Part shown: one piece after another, positions 1 through 10,512 of the stretch
Layout: every line of letters starts with the position of its first letter
Numbering within the stretch: position 1 is the stretch's first letter
NCBI RefSeq assembly: GCF_024323335.1
Contig: NC_066584.1
Span: 419,531,819-419,595,818, forward strand
DNA length: 64,000 bases
Source of the DNA: Lathyrus oleraceus
Taxonomy: Eukaryota > Streptophyta > Magnoliopsida > Fabales > Fabaceae
Direction: 5' to 3'
The notes under the pieces: generated by a model
The model's input: the letters and a program-made list of their open reading frames with translations, nothing else
Databases searched by the model: none
Told to the model about the DNA's origin: nothing
Made by a program: the position numbers and the translations under genes

Positions 1-2132
1 GATATCTAGCACAAACACCTACAACAAAAGCAATGTCAGGTCTGCTTGCTGTGAGATATAGCAGACTCCATATCATGCTTCTGTAGAGACTTTAATCTAC
101 ACTAACACCGTTTTCATCTTTGGAGACTTTCAGAAGAGTAGGAGCAGGTGTCCTTTTATGACTTGCATTCTCCATGCCAAACTTATTAACAATGTTTATG
201 GCATATTTTCTTTGAGATAGAAAGATAGAATCTTCCATCTGCTTGATTTGTAGCCCAAGAAAATAGGTCAACTCTCCAACAAGGCTCATTTCAAATTTAG
301 ACTACATTTATTTAACAAAATATTCAACCATCTTATCTGACATCCCACCAAACACAACATCATCAACATATATTTGAGCCCATGAGTTTTCCTCCTTCAT
401 TCTTAACAAATAAGGTCATATCAATGCCTCCCTTCTTGTATCCATTGTCAATGAGAAACACTGTGAGTCTATCATACCAAGCCCTAGGAGCTTGTTTCAA
501 ACCACAGAGGGCTTTCCTCAACTTATACACATGCTTTGGAAGATTTGGATCTATAAACCCTTTAGGTTGGTCAACATACACTTCCTCATTTAAGTAACCA
601 TTCAAGAAGGCACTTTTTACATCCATTTGGAACAGTTTAAACTTCAGAATACATGTCACTCCAAGCAATAGTCTAATGGACTCAAGGCGAGCTACAGGGG
701 AAAATGTTTCATCAAAGTCAACTCCTTCAACTTGAGTGTATCCTTGTGCTACTAATCTTGCTTTATTTTTAGTAATCACCCCTTGTTCATCAGATTTATT
801 CTTGTAAACCCACTTTGTTCTAATAACATTTATTCCTTCAGGTCTTGGAACCAGTTCCCATACTTCATTTCTCTTGAATTGGCCTAACTCTTCCTGCATG
901 GAATTGATCCAGAATTCATCAGTCAAGGCTTCCTTAACATTCCTAGGCTCAATCTTGGACACAAAACAGCCATGTGAGATCACTTCCCTTGATCTAGTTG
1001 TGACCCCTTTATTTAGATCTCCTATAATGAGATCTCTAGGATGATCCTTCTGAATTCTGATAGAGGGTCCCTTATTAATTTTGTCAGCTTCAGGTTCAGC
1101 TTGAGTGAGTTCACTCTCATTACTTTTGTCTGGGAAATCAGTTGGGACATCATTTATAGATGTCTCAACATCGTCTATGACATCAGTCTGTTTTCCAATC
1201 TGACACTTCCCACAACCTCTTCCTTCATCAATCTTTAAGTTTGGGATTCCTCTGACAGCTTCAACAGATATAATCCTCTTCATTCCTTTAAGATGCAGAT
1301 GGCCCAATTTTTGATGCCATAACTTCACTTCTTCTTCTTTGGCTAGAGTACGCATTGATGAATAACCAGTTTCTTGAGAACTCCACATATAGCAGTTGTC
1401 CTTAGACCTGACTCCTTTCATGATCACTTCATTTTCTTTATTAGTAATCAGACATTCAGTTTTTGTGAAGTTTACAGTTAGTCCTTTAACAAGTAGGATA
1501 TTGATTTCACCCTTTGCTTCATCACCAAAGGTTACATAGCTGGTGGCATGAGGATGAAGGTCAATTAGCAGGTTTTTGCTTCCAGTCATGTGTCTGTAGC
1601 ATCCACTATCAAAATACCAGTCTTCTTTGGCTGAAACTCTGAAGGAAGTTTGAGCTATCAGGTTAGTAACACCAGTCCTAGGAACTGATTGTTTTCTGTT
1701 GACAGGGATGTGATGTTTGGGTCTAGGTTGATGATGAGAAGGACTAGGATAGCCATACAACTTAAAGTAGAATGGTTTTATGTGGCCAAATTTTCCACAG
1801 TAATTCCATCTCCATCTTTGGTGTTTTTCTTTATGTTGTCTTCCTTTATGATGTTGTGACACATGACGTGACATCTTTGGTTTGCTACCAGTGTGACTAC
1901 ACTCAGGTTTGGATTCATTGAACCCAAGGCCAGACTTGTCTCCTGCCATTTTTCCAGTCTGGAGAATTTTGTCTAAGGTGTCAGATCCATTGTTTAGCAT
2001 TCTGACATACTTTGTCATCTCATGCAGTTTGGAGTTCAAGAACACTACTTCAGTCTTCAACTTAGATATGGTTTCCAAGTGTTCTGTCTTCACATTCTCC
2101 AGTTGTGTTATCAATTTCTTCTGACTTTCCAC
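1..2132 (-). pseudogene. Element B pol remnant: coiled coil, zinc-finger-like motif, protease, pre-integrase fused to RT
   Basis: A 589-codon open frame (2132-363) starts with a Leu/Lys/Glu-rich coiled coil. It continues with a degenerate zinc knuckle (one Cys of CX2CX4HX4C is Asn), a protease motif DWYFDSG, and the GAG-pre-integrase segment LWHQKLGHLHLKGMK to CGKCQIGKQT. It then passes directly into the linker and RT ([43 protein letters not shown]). The integrase core is absent: compared with element A about 246 codons are missing in frame near 1185. Two shorter in-frame gaps lie between the protease and the pre-integrase segment. The frame breaks near 363, and RT C-terminal sequence ([20 protein letters not shown]) continues at 289-92 and to the edge. 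It cannot supply integrase. Confidence 0.88.
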
Positions 2133-3281
2133 TTGTTAACACACTTCTTCACTTCTGTGACACAACTTTTTGTAGGTAGTGGCTAACTCATCAAAGGTTA
2201 CTTCATCATCACTTGAGTCTTCATTAGAACCCCATCTTCCAGTCAAGGCAGTCACAAGATATGCAGACTCTCCTTCTGTTTCCCTTTCATCAGACCAAGT
2301 AGCAGCAAGACTCTTCTTCTGTTTCTTGAGGTAGGTCCCACATTCATCTCTAATGTGTCCATACCCATCACATTCATGGCACTAAACTCCTTTTCCTTCT
2401 TTGGACTTTTCATCAGATCTTGTTCTTCTTCCAACATTATTGAACCTACTGATGTCAGATAAGATGTTCTTGACATTAGACTTAGACCTTACATCCATCT
2501 TTTTTAGAAGTTTGTTGAACTGTCTCCCCAGTAATGCTACATCATTTGCCAGATCTTCATCAGTATCTTGACCACTTTCTTCCTCTTTCTCTTCAGTGTT
2601 TGACATGAAGATTATGCTTTTGACTTTCTTTTTAGATCCATCACACATTCCCAACTCAAATGTTTGGAGGGATCCAATTAGCTCATCCACTCTCATATTG
2701 CAAATGTCTTGAGATTCTTCTATGGCTGTCACTTTCATGGCAAATCTCTTAGGAAGTAACCTGAGTATTTTCCTAACTAATTTTTCATCTGACATCTTCT
2801 CACCCAAGGCTCCTGAGGCATTAGCAATTTCAAGGATATTCATATGAAAGTCATGAATATTTTCATCTTCTTTCATCCTCAAATTTTCAAACTTAGTAGT
2901 GAGCAGCTCTAATCTAGACATCTTCACTCTAGAGGCGCCTTCATGAGTGGTTTTGAGAATATTCCAAGCATCTTTAGCCACCTCACAGTTGTTCACTAGT
3001 CTGAAGATGTTCTTATCAACCCCATTGAATATATCATTCAATGCTTTAGAGTTTCCAAGGGCTAGTTCATCCTCCTCCTTGGTCCATTGTTCCTCAACCT
3101 TCTTATCAGTTGTAACTTCCCCTTCCTTAGTAATAACTGGATGTTCCCAGCCTGTTAGAACAACCTTCCAAGCCTTATTATCCAAAGATTTCAGGAAGGC
3201 TACCATTCGAGGTTTCCAGTAGTCATAGTTAGATCCATCCATAATTGGTGGTCTGTGAACAGATCCTCCGTCTCTATCCAT
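2133..3281 (-). pseudogene. Element B gag, interrupted
   Basis: Starts at the ATG at 3281, about 55 nt after the primer site, and is open for 299 codons to a TAG at 2382-2384. The same phase then continues through a zinc knuckle (CHECDGYGHIRDEC), an acidic linker and the start of a coiled coil, to a TAA at 2136-2138, where the pol frame takes over. Gag would form the capsid in the cytoplasm. The first stop lies just before the zinc knuckle, so a translated product would lack the RNA-binding motif. It is clearly related to gag of elements A and C (shared KWRKRILRLLPKRF-like region, DELIGSLQTFE) but is a more diverged subfamily. Confidence 0.88.
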
Positions 3282-3335
3282 AATACCAGAAAGTAACGTC
3301 CCTAGATCTCACCCAGAACCAGAGCAGGATGCCTT

Positions 3336-3347
3336 CTCTGATACCAA
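3336..3347 (-). other. Element B primer-binding site (tRNA-Met type)
   Basis: On the minus strand this reads TTGGTATCAGAG, the usual complement of the initiator tRNA-Met 3' end in plant copia elements. It begins directly inside the LTR end at 3349, which fixes the LTR boundary. Confidence 0.85.
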
Positions 3348-3348
3348 T

Positions 3349-3504
3349 TGAAATTATGGTATCAGATATGAGATGTCGAAGGTAATGTCACGACCCTAAT
3401 ATCTAAACAATATAAACAGGATAAAAGATAAAGAACAGTAATACAAGTGACACAAGCAATTGTTAACCCAGTTCGGTGCAAACTCACCTACGTCTGGGGG
3501 CTAC
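3349..3504 (-). repeat. Element B 5' LTR, inner (U5) segment, split by element A
   Basis: The minus-strand LTR ends in CA at 3349-3350, next to the primer site. The segment is interrupted at 3504 by element A. Removing A and one copy of GCTAC joins it to 12004-12937 and gives an LTR of about 1090 bp beginning TGTAGGAG. The stretch 3485-3504 is the reverse complement of part of the U5 of elements A and C, so the LTRs of B and A are related in this region although their U3 parts differ. Confidence 0.85.
3500..3504. repeat. Target-site duplication of element A, left copy (GCTAC)
   Basis: GCTAC lies directly before the 5' LTR of A and again directly after its 3' LTR (11999-12003). This is the 5-bp duplication expected of LTR-element integration. 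Confidence 0.93.
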
Positions 3505-4990
3505 TGTAGGTGTTTAATTGGCTGCATTGTATGGTAACACACTAGCTGGATTCTAATGTCTTAATTGATGTCATGACATGCTGTGGAGGTGTTTGTTTAA
3601 CTGCATTGTATGTTAAAATATCTAGCTGTACTCTGATGTCTTGGCTGATGTCATGACATACTTGAGTAGTATACTGCAGGATTAGCTAATACAAGATTTA
3701 TTGAATGTCAAACTGGATGTTATGACATTCATCCCTGTCAGCAGATACTGAGGAATAGAACAGGTTGTGTTCTGTTAGAACTCAGTATTTATTTTCAGTC
3801 TGGTTATCAAGGAAATACCAGACCTGGCATAAGGCCTACTGTCTGAATGTCAAACTGGATGTTATGACATTCATCATTGACAGCATATACTGAACAATAA
3901 GCAGAGTGGTTTTTTGCTACACTTCAGTATGTATCTCAGTCTAATCTTCAGGAGGAAAACAGACCTGACATAAGGCTAATTGTGTAAATGTCAAATTGGA
4001 TGCCTTGACATTTATTTATGTACGCTGATACTGAGGTATGGACAAATTGGTCCTGTACAGTTCAACAAATTTGTACAGTCTGTTTTCAGGAAAAACAGAC
4101 TTAGCATGTGGTCCTTGTTTTGGATGTCAAACTGAATGTTGTGACATTCATTCCTGACAGCATATGCTATATTGTAGGTTGTTTAGTTTTTCTGTTTCAA
4201 CATTTTTCTCAGGCTATTCTTCAGGGATTCAACAGCTAAGAGAAAATCCAGGAAACCAACAACCAAGCTACATTTAATGAACCTAACAAATAGCCTATTT
4301 GTTAGTAACCTAGATGTGGAATTTAGGGGAACTCGCGTGACCTTAAATTCAGGAGAATACAAGTATAAGGCCCAAGTGCTGCAATATAAAAGGAAGTCAT
4401 TCCTTCATTCAGAACTGGGGATTTTTAGGCGTGAAGATTTAGTGTGTCCATCATACTTCACTGCTGTATTTTTGTGAGTCTTGTATTAGACATATCTTGT
4501 AAGCCAAGCTATTATCACATAGATGATTGCATTGGTATAGGGTGTTCATTGAGTTGTAAGTGTTGTGTTACTCTAAGCTTTTAAGCGTGAGTGCTGTGTA
4601 TCTTGATTAAAGCTGTTAAGCACAATCAAGAGTTGTTTGAAGTGTGACTTCATAATTGTCTTTAATATTGATTAAAGGTAGTAATCACTGAGGTGATTGA
4701 GGGGGAGTGAGTAGGAACTCTGATCTTAGTGTAAGATTGAAATTGCATTGGGTAGGTATTAAGTGATAGGGTTAAACAATTGGTTTAAGGTCTGAATTAA
4801 TACTACTAATAGTGGATTTCCTCCCTGGCTTGGTAGCCCCCAGACGTAGGTCATGTTAGACTGAACTGGGTAAACAATTACTTGTGTTATTTACTGCACT
4901 TACTTTTAAGTTCTGCATAATTCTTGTCTGTGCAGAATTGGATGTCATAACAACCCGTGTGACATCGAAAGTCTGATAACTAGAATTTCA
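3505..4990 (+). repeat. Element A 5' LTR
   Basis: 1486 bp, TG...CA, the same length as the copy at 10513-11998. U3 holds two ATGTCATGACAT palindromes (3568-3579, 3648-3659). They are followed by four modules of about 140 bp, each with inverted arms of the type GAATGTCA...TGACATTC, at 3703, 3845, 3986 and 4122. A TATA box follows at 4385-4391. The 66-codon open frame at 4277-4477 recurs in every copy of this LTR and is not a gene. Confidence 0.95.
4385..4391 (+). promoter_or_regulatory. TATA box of element A 5' LTR
   Basis: TATAAAA in the context GCAATATAAAAGG, about 880 bp into the LTR. It is conserved at the equivalent position in the other A and C LTRs. Transcription would be expected to start about 30 bp downstream, near 4420, dividing U3 from R. 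Confidence 0.7.
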
Positions 4991-4991
4991 A

Positions 4992-5004
4992 TTAGCATCA
5001 GAGC
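4992..5004 (+). other. Element A primer-binding site
   Basis: TTAGCATCAGAGC follows the LTR end by one base and matches the tRNA-Met-type site TTGGTATCAGAGC with two changes. Element C has TTGGCATCAGAGC at this place. A leader of about 55 nt separates it from the gag ATG at 5061. Confidence 0.8.
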
Positions 5005-5060
5005 AGGCACCCTGCCTGTTAATTTCTGGGTGAGATCTAGGGAAGTTACTTTCTAGTACC

Positions 5061-7010
5061 ATGGACAAGGATATAGGACACTCCAATAGACCACCCATGC
5101 TGGATGGTTCTAACTATGATGACTGGAAGCCTCGTATGATAGCCTTCTTAAGGTCTCTAGATAGCAAAGTCTGGAGAGCTGTCAACAAAGGATGGGAACA
5201 TCCAACGAAGACAGGTGAAGATGGAGTCAGTGTGCAGATTCCTGAAGAAGAGTGGGACAAGGAGCAAGAGGAATTAGCCCTTGGAAATTCTAAGGCCTTG
5301 AATGCATTATTAAATGGAATCAGTAAGAACATCTTCAGACTGGTGCACCCCTGTGAGCTGGCTAAGGAAGTTTGGGATACCCTCAAGATAACTCATGAAG
5401 GTACCTCCAAGGTGAAGATGTCCAAACTTCAGATGCTGACCACCAAGTTTGAAAATCTGAGGATGAAAGAGGATGAGACTATTCATGACTTTCAGATGAA
5501 TATTCTTGAGATTGCAAACACCTCTGGTGGCCTAGGTGAGAAAATGGCTGAAGAGAAACTTGTAAGAAAGATTCTCAGGTCTTTACCTAAGAGATTTGCT
5601 ATGAAGGTCACAGCCATAGAAGAGGCTCAAGACATCTGCAATATGAAGGTGGATGAGCTCATTGGTTCTCTCCAAACCTTTGAAATGGGCATGTGTGAGA
5701 ATGTTGAAAAGAAGAACAAAAGCGTAGCTTTTGTATCAAATACTGAAGAGGAGTCAGAAGCAGGATATACTGGAGGTGATGAAAGCATATCAAAAGCCAT
5801 AGCCATGCTTGGGAGACAGTTCAACAAGTTCGTGAAGAAGATTGATCAAAGAGGTAGACCAAATGTCAAGAACATCTCGTCTGACATCAGGAAAAGATCA
5901 ACTTCTGAAGAAAAGTTCAACCAAGGCAAGGGAATCCAATGTCATGGATATGAAGGCTATGGATACATTAGAGCTGAATGCCCTACTTACCTCAAGATGC
6001 AAAAGAAGGGGCTGGCTGTCACATGGTCTGAGGGAGATTCTGAAAGTGAATCTGAAGGAGAATCTGCTAAACATGTCACTGCACTGACGAGTGTTTGTGC
6101 CACTGATGATGACTCAAGTGCAGATGAACTGACCTTTGATGAACTTGCTGCAGCTTATAAGAAGCTATGTGTCACCAGTGCAGAAGTGCGTGTACATGGA
6201 GAAAAGCAGAAGAAGCTCATCAAGGAGCTGGAAGATGAGAGACAGAAGCATCTGACAGTCATAGAGGGTCTAAATGGTGAGATAACCTTGCTGACCTCCA
6301 AGCTGGATCAAATGACTAAATCCATCAGAATGTTGAATAAAGGAACTGACACCTTGGAAGAGATCCTAAAGGTTGGACAGAAGTCTGGAACCATATCTGG
6401 TTTAGGCTTTGTGGAAAAAGCCTCAGCTGAACTCAAACGCCCAAAGGCTAAAGTTCAGAAATTCAAGCGGAGGTCACACCCAACGTCTCAACATCAGGGA
6501 ACCAGGATGAATAATCATCAGAAGAGGAAATTCCAGAAATGGAGATGTCACCACTGTGGTAGGCTTGGCCATATAAAAGCCTTCTGGTACAGGCTACATG
6601 GTTACCCTAAACAAGCCTCTCATGTCAGACCTAAGCATAAGACATATAGACACTATGTCCCCATCAAGAAGCGACAATGGTATGCTAGGTTAGCTCACAC
6701 AGCTCTAAGGGCATCTACCAGAGAAGACTGGTACTTTGACAGTGGCTGCTCAAGACATATGACTGGTATGGAGAATATATTGGTGGATATACAACCCCAC
6801 ACTACCAGTTATGTGACTTTTGGTGATGGCGCTAAAGGAAAAATACAAGGTGTGGGTAAGCTGGACTGCTTTGGAGTCCCAGAACTAAATAATGTACTGT
6901 TAGTAAAAGGACTGACGGCCAACCTCATCAACATAAGCCAGCTGTGTGATCAAGGATACTATGTTCAGTTCACTAAGGAGCTATGTGTGGTGACAAATGG
7001 AGATAATTAA
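5061..7010 (+). pseudogene. Element A gag and protease, ends at a premature TAA
   Basis: A 649-codon frame from the ATG after the leader. It holds gag (RPPMLDGSNYDDWKPRM near the N-terminus), a first zinc knuckle near residue 295 that has lost one Cys and the His (both Tyr), an acidic linker and a coiled coil (residues about 375-450). A second zinc knuckle follows near residue 496, its last Cys replaced by Trp, then the aspartic protease motif DWYFDSGCSRHMTG near residue 557. The frame stops at TAA 7008-7010 although the coding phase continues. Loss of both knuckles would be expected to weaken RNA packaging, so this copy probably could not act even as a gag donor. Element C keeps all these Cys and His residues. 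Confidence 0.92.
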
Positions 7011-8267
7011 GAAGTTATGAGAGGATCCAGATCCAAAGATAACTGTTATCTGTGGGAACCTAAGCTCTCAAACTTTTCCACAATGTGCTCCTCTGCCAAG
7101 GAAGATCAGGAGGTGAAGCTGTGGCATAGACGCCTTGGTCATCTACACTTAAGGGGAATGAAAAAGATCATTTCCAAAGAAGCAGTTAGAGGAATCCCAA
7201 AGCTGCTTATTGATGAAGGAAGAGTCTGTGGAGAATGCCAGATGGGCAAGCAAACCAAGATGTCACATCCGAAGCTGGGACATCCTACAACTTCCAGAGT
7301 TCTGGAACTGTTGCACATGAACTTAATGGGACCTATGCAGGTTGAAAGTCTGGGTGGAAAGAGATATGCATATGTGGTGGTTGATGATCATTCCAGATAC
7401 ACGTGGATAAGCTTCATCAGAGAGAAGTCAGATACATTTGATGTCTTCAAAGACCTGTGTATCAGACTTCAAAGGGAAAAGGACAGTTGTGTTGTCCGAA
7501 TTAGGAGTGATCATGGTACGGAGTTCAAAAATTCCAAGTTTGATGAGTTTTGCTCGTCTGAAGGAATAAGTCATGAGTTCTCCTCTCCTATAACTCCTCA
7601 GCAGAATGGGATAGTTGAAAGGAAAAATAGAACTATTCAAGAATCTGCCAGAGCTATGATTCATGCAAAGAAGCTCCCTATGCACTTTTGGGCTGAAGCG
7701 ATGAATACCGCTTGCTATGTTCACAATAGAGTCACCTTGAGAAAAGGAACCTCCTCCACTCTGTATGAAATATGGAAAGGCAGAAAACCCACTGTGAAGT
7801 ACTTTCATATCTTTGGAAGTAAATGCTACATTCGCACAGATCGTGAACAAAGAAGGAAAATGGATCCCAAAAGTGATGAGGGTATATTCCTAGGATACTC
7901 AACTAACAACAGAGCGTACAGAGTGTTCAACTATAGGACCAATGTCCTGATGGAATCCATAAATGTTATTATGGATGATAAAGAGGAAGGAATCGATGTC
8001 ATAGAGGATGTTGGAACATTCCTTGATACTTCAACAGACATACGAGTCAAGTCTGAAGAAGTACAGGAGACTCCTACTGAATGTGAGGTAGAGGCACCCA
8101 CCAAAATGCCATCTATCAGAATTCAGAAAGACCACCCTAAGGATCTTATCATAGGAGATCCCAATAGTGGTGTGACTACCCGATCAAGGGAAATTAGTTC
8201 AAATTCCTGCTTTGTATCTAAGGTTGAACCAAAAAATGTGAAAGAAGCCCTGACTAATGAATATTAG
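7011..8267 (+). pseudogene. Element A pre-integrase and integrase segment
   Basis: Same phase as gag. It contains GAG-pre-integrase (LWHRRLGHLHLRGMK to CGECQMGKQ), then the integrase core with VVVDDHSRYTW, SDHGTEFKN and PQQNGIVERKNRT, then the C-terminal domain (GSKCYI, DEGIFLGYS, RAYRVFN) and an acidic linker. The first catalytic Asp of the DDE triad, in the LHMDL motif of element C, is Asn here (codon 7320-7322). The second Asp and the Glu are present. The segment ends at TAG 8265-8267. The active-site substitution would by itself disable integration. Confidence 0.92.
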
Positions 8268-8738
8268 ATCAATGCCATGCAAGATGAAGTGGAGCAGTTT
8301 AAAAGGAATGAAGTATGGGAGCTAGTTCCACGACCTGAAGGAACTAACATCATTGGTACCAAGTGGATCTACAAAAACAAGTCTGATGAGAAAGGAGTAA
8401 TTACTAGGAATAAAGCGAGACTAGTAGCTCAAGGATATACTCAAGTTGAAGGGGTTGATTTTGATGAGACGTTTGCACCCGTTGCTAGGCTTGAGTCAAT
8501 CAGATTGTTGTTAGGTGTAGCTTGCATTCTGAAGTTCAAATTGTTCCAAATGGATGTGAAGAGTGCATTCTTAAACGGCTACTTAAATGAAGAAGTCTAT
8601 GTGGAACAACCGAAAGGGTTCTGTGATCCTAACCAACCTAAACATGTGTACAAGTTGAGGAAAGCCTTGTACGGATTGAAGCAAGCACCTAGAGCTTGGT
8701 ATGAAAGGTTGACTGAATTTCTGACCTCAAATGGATAG
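8268..8738 (+). pseudogene. Element A reverse transcriptase, N-terminal part
   Basis: Same phase, from 8268 to TAG 8736-8738. It carries the copia RT landmarks [51 protein letters not shown] and [14 protein letters not shown]. It would copy the RNA genome into DNA inside the virus-like particle. The catalytic YVDD motif lies beyond the stop, so no active RT could be made from this segment alone. Confidence 0.92.
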
Positions 8739-9758
8739 AGAAAAGGTGGGATAGATAAGATCTTGTTTGTGAAGGATGAAGATGGTAAAATCATGATTGC
8801 TCAAATCTATGTGGATGATATAGTTTTTGGTGGAATGTCAGAGCAAATGGTAAAACATTTTGTTCACCAAATGCAATCTGAGTTTGAAATGAGTCTGGTT
8901 GGGGAACTGACTTATTTTCTTGGAATGCAAGTCAACCAAATGGAGGATTCTATGTTTCTCTCCCAAAGCAAGTATGCCAAAAACATAGTTAAGAAGTTTG
9001 GTATGGATAATGCTAGGCACAAGAGAACTCCTGCACCTACTCATCTAAAGTTAACCAAAGATGATGGAGGGCCAAGTGTTGATCAATGTTTGTATAGAAG
9101 CATGATAGGTAGTCTTCTATACCTAACTGCAAGTAGACCTGACATTTCCTATGCAGTTGGAGTGTGTGCTAGATACCAAGCAGAGCCTAAAGTGAGCCAC
9201 TTGAATCAAGTCAAGAGGATTCTCAAGTACATCAATGGGACTTGTGATTATGGGATGCTGTACTCCCATGGTTCTGAGCCTGTCCTATCTGGGTACTGTG
9301 ATGCTGACTGGGCTGGGAGTGCTGATGACAGAAAAAGCACATCAGGAGGATGTTTCTTCTTGGGAAACAATCTCATATCATGGTTCAGCAAGAAGCAGAA
9401 TTGTGTATCTCTGTCCACTGCAGAGGCTGAATACATAGCAGCTGGAAGCAGTTGTTCCCAACTGGTTTGGATGAAACAGATGCTCACTGAGTACAATGTC
9501 TCTCAAAATGTCATGACATTGTTCTGTGATATTCTCAGTGCCATCAACATTTCCAAGAATCCCATACAACACAGCAGGACCAAACATATTGACATTAGAC
9601 ATCACTTCATCAGAGATCTGGTGGAAGACAAAGTGATTACCTTGGAACATGTAGCCACTGAACTCCAACTGGCTGACATATTTACAAAGGCTCTGGATGC
9701 TACTTAATTTGAAAACTTAAGGGGCAAACTGGGAATATGTCTCTCTGAGAACTTATAG
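8739..9758 (+). pseudogene. Element A reverse transcriptase C-terminal part and RNase H
   Basis: Continues in the same phase with the RT active-site motif YVDD near 8809, [26 protein letters not shown], and RNase H motifs [14 protein letters not shown] and [12 protein letters not shown] premature TAA at 9705-9707 removes the last 17 codons; the ancestral stop is TAG at 9756-9758. Apart from the four stops, the whole 1566-codon gag-pol unit of A (5061-9758) contains no frameshift. Confidence 0.92.
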
Positions 9759-10500
9759 CAACCAATGATGTTTGGGATGTATTATTTAATATCTCTGCCT
9801 ATTAAACAATTGGAAGTATGCTCTGATTGGTCAACAGATCATAGCTATGTCACTTGCAACAAGTGTGGCAACAAGAGGTTAAGGAGATATCCTACCTTGA
9901 GGCAGCCTATGCACCTGCAGGAGTTCAAGGACAATGTTCATGCAGGAGTGGTTCTGGATGTCAGACACAAAGTCATGGCATCTGATATGGTGGTACCTAA
10001 TGTAAAGCAAGAGTGTGTGACTACTTGATCAAAGCTGTCAAGCAAGATCAAGTGGGGGTTGACTTGGGTGAAACTGTGAAGTAAAACCAAGTCTGTAATT
10101 CTGTCATTTATATGTAATTCTGTTTATGTTATGTGGATCTGTATTTTAAAGTGTTGTTTTGGCAACATTTTTGACAAAAAGGGGGAGTAACAGGTGATAC
10201 CCCAGGACAACAGATTGTTTTGCTTATTGCTAAACAGCTAAACAGATATTCAAGATCCTCTAATCCAGAGGTTGTGCTCCAGCTGTATGAGTGGGAGTGT
10301 GTTTATGTGTGTGCTGCAATTAGAAGTTTTTAATTAACTTCTGTATGTGTGCTGATATGTGAAGTTTTTATTTAACTTCCATTTGTGTGAGTGTGCTGCT
10401 ACTCTGAGTGTATTAGCTAGATTAATTTCCTGCTAGATGTGTGATTTCCGCTGCTATGGACTCTGTTGTGAGACCAAAGTGTTTTAGCCAAAAATTTGCC
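9759..10500 (+). other. Element A 3' untranslated region
   Basis: About 740 bp between pol and the 3' polypurine tract. It contains an 87-codon open frame (9765-10028) that is interrupted in element C and shows no recognised domain, so I do not call it a gene. SIRE-type elements of some legumes carry an env-like ORF in this position; none is recognisable here. It also contains a first polypurine tract at 10176-10187. Confidence 0.6.
10176..10187 (+). other. Element A internal polypurine tract
   Basis: AAAAAGGGGGAG, about 320 bp upstream of the LTR-proximal tract. The same duplicated arrangement is present in element C (57319-57330), so it is a family feature. It could prime a second plus-strand segment. 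Confidence 0.6.
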
Positions 10501-10510
10501 AAAGGGGGAG
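10501..10510 (+). other. Element A 3' polypurine tract
   Basis: AAAGGGGGAG, two bases before the TG of the 3' LTR at 10513. This is the expected place for the plus-strand primer. Confidence 0.85.
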
Positions 10511-10512
10511 TT

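Larger units (their letters stand above)
1..3504 (-). mobile_element. Element B: SIRE/Maximus-type Ty1/copia retrotransposon, 5' part, runs off the left edge
   Basis: Reading leftward from 3504 on the minus strand, the order is the inner end of a 5' LTR (3504-3349), a tRNA-Met primer site (3347-3336), a gag start at 3281 and gag, protease and RT coding sequence to the window edge. Gag opens with the RPPIMDGSNYDYWKPRM-type motif seen in legume SIRE/Maximus elements. The rest of the 5' LTR lies at 12004-12937, on the far side of nested element A. The order of domains (RT last, integrase remnant before it) is that of copia. The element is defective: stops in gag, no integrase core, and a frameshift near 363. 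The 3' LTR is outside the window. Confidence 0.9.

Noticed and set aside
4277..4477. 66-codon open frame repeated at 11285-11485
   Set aside because: It lies wholly within LTR copies of element A, spanning the TATA box; it recurs because the LTR recurs, and the corresponding stretch of C is not open in the same way.
9765..10028. 87-codon open frame after pol in element A, with a CNKCGNKRLRRY motif
   Set aside because: The equivalent stretch of element C is interrupted, no domain is recognised, and it is in the 3' UTR. I describe it but do not call it a gene.
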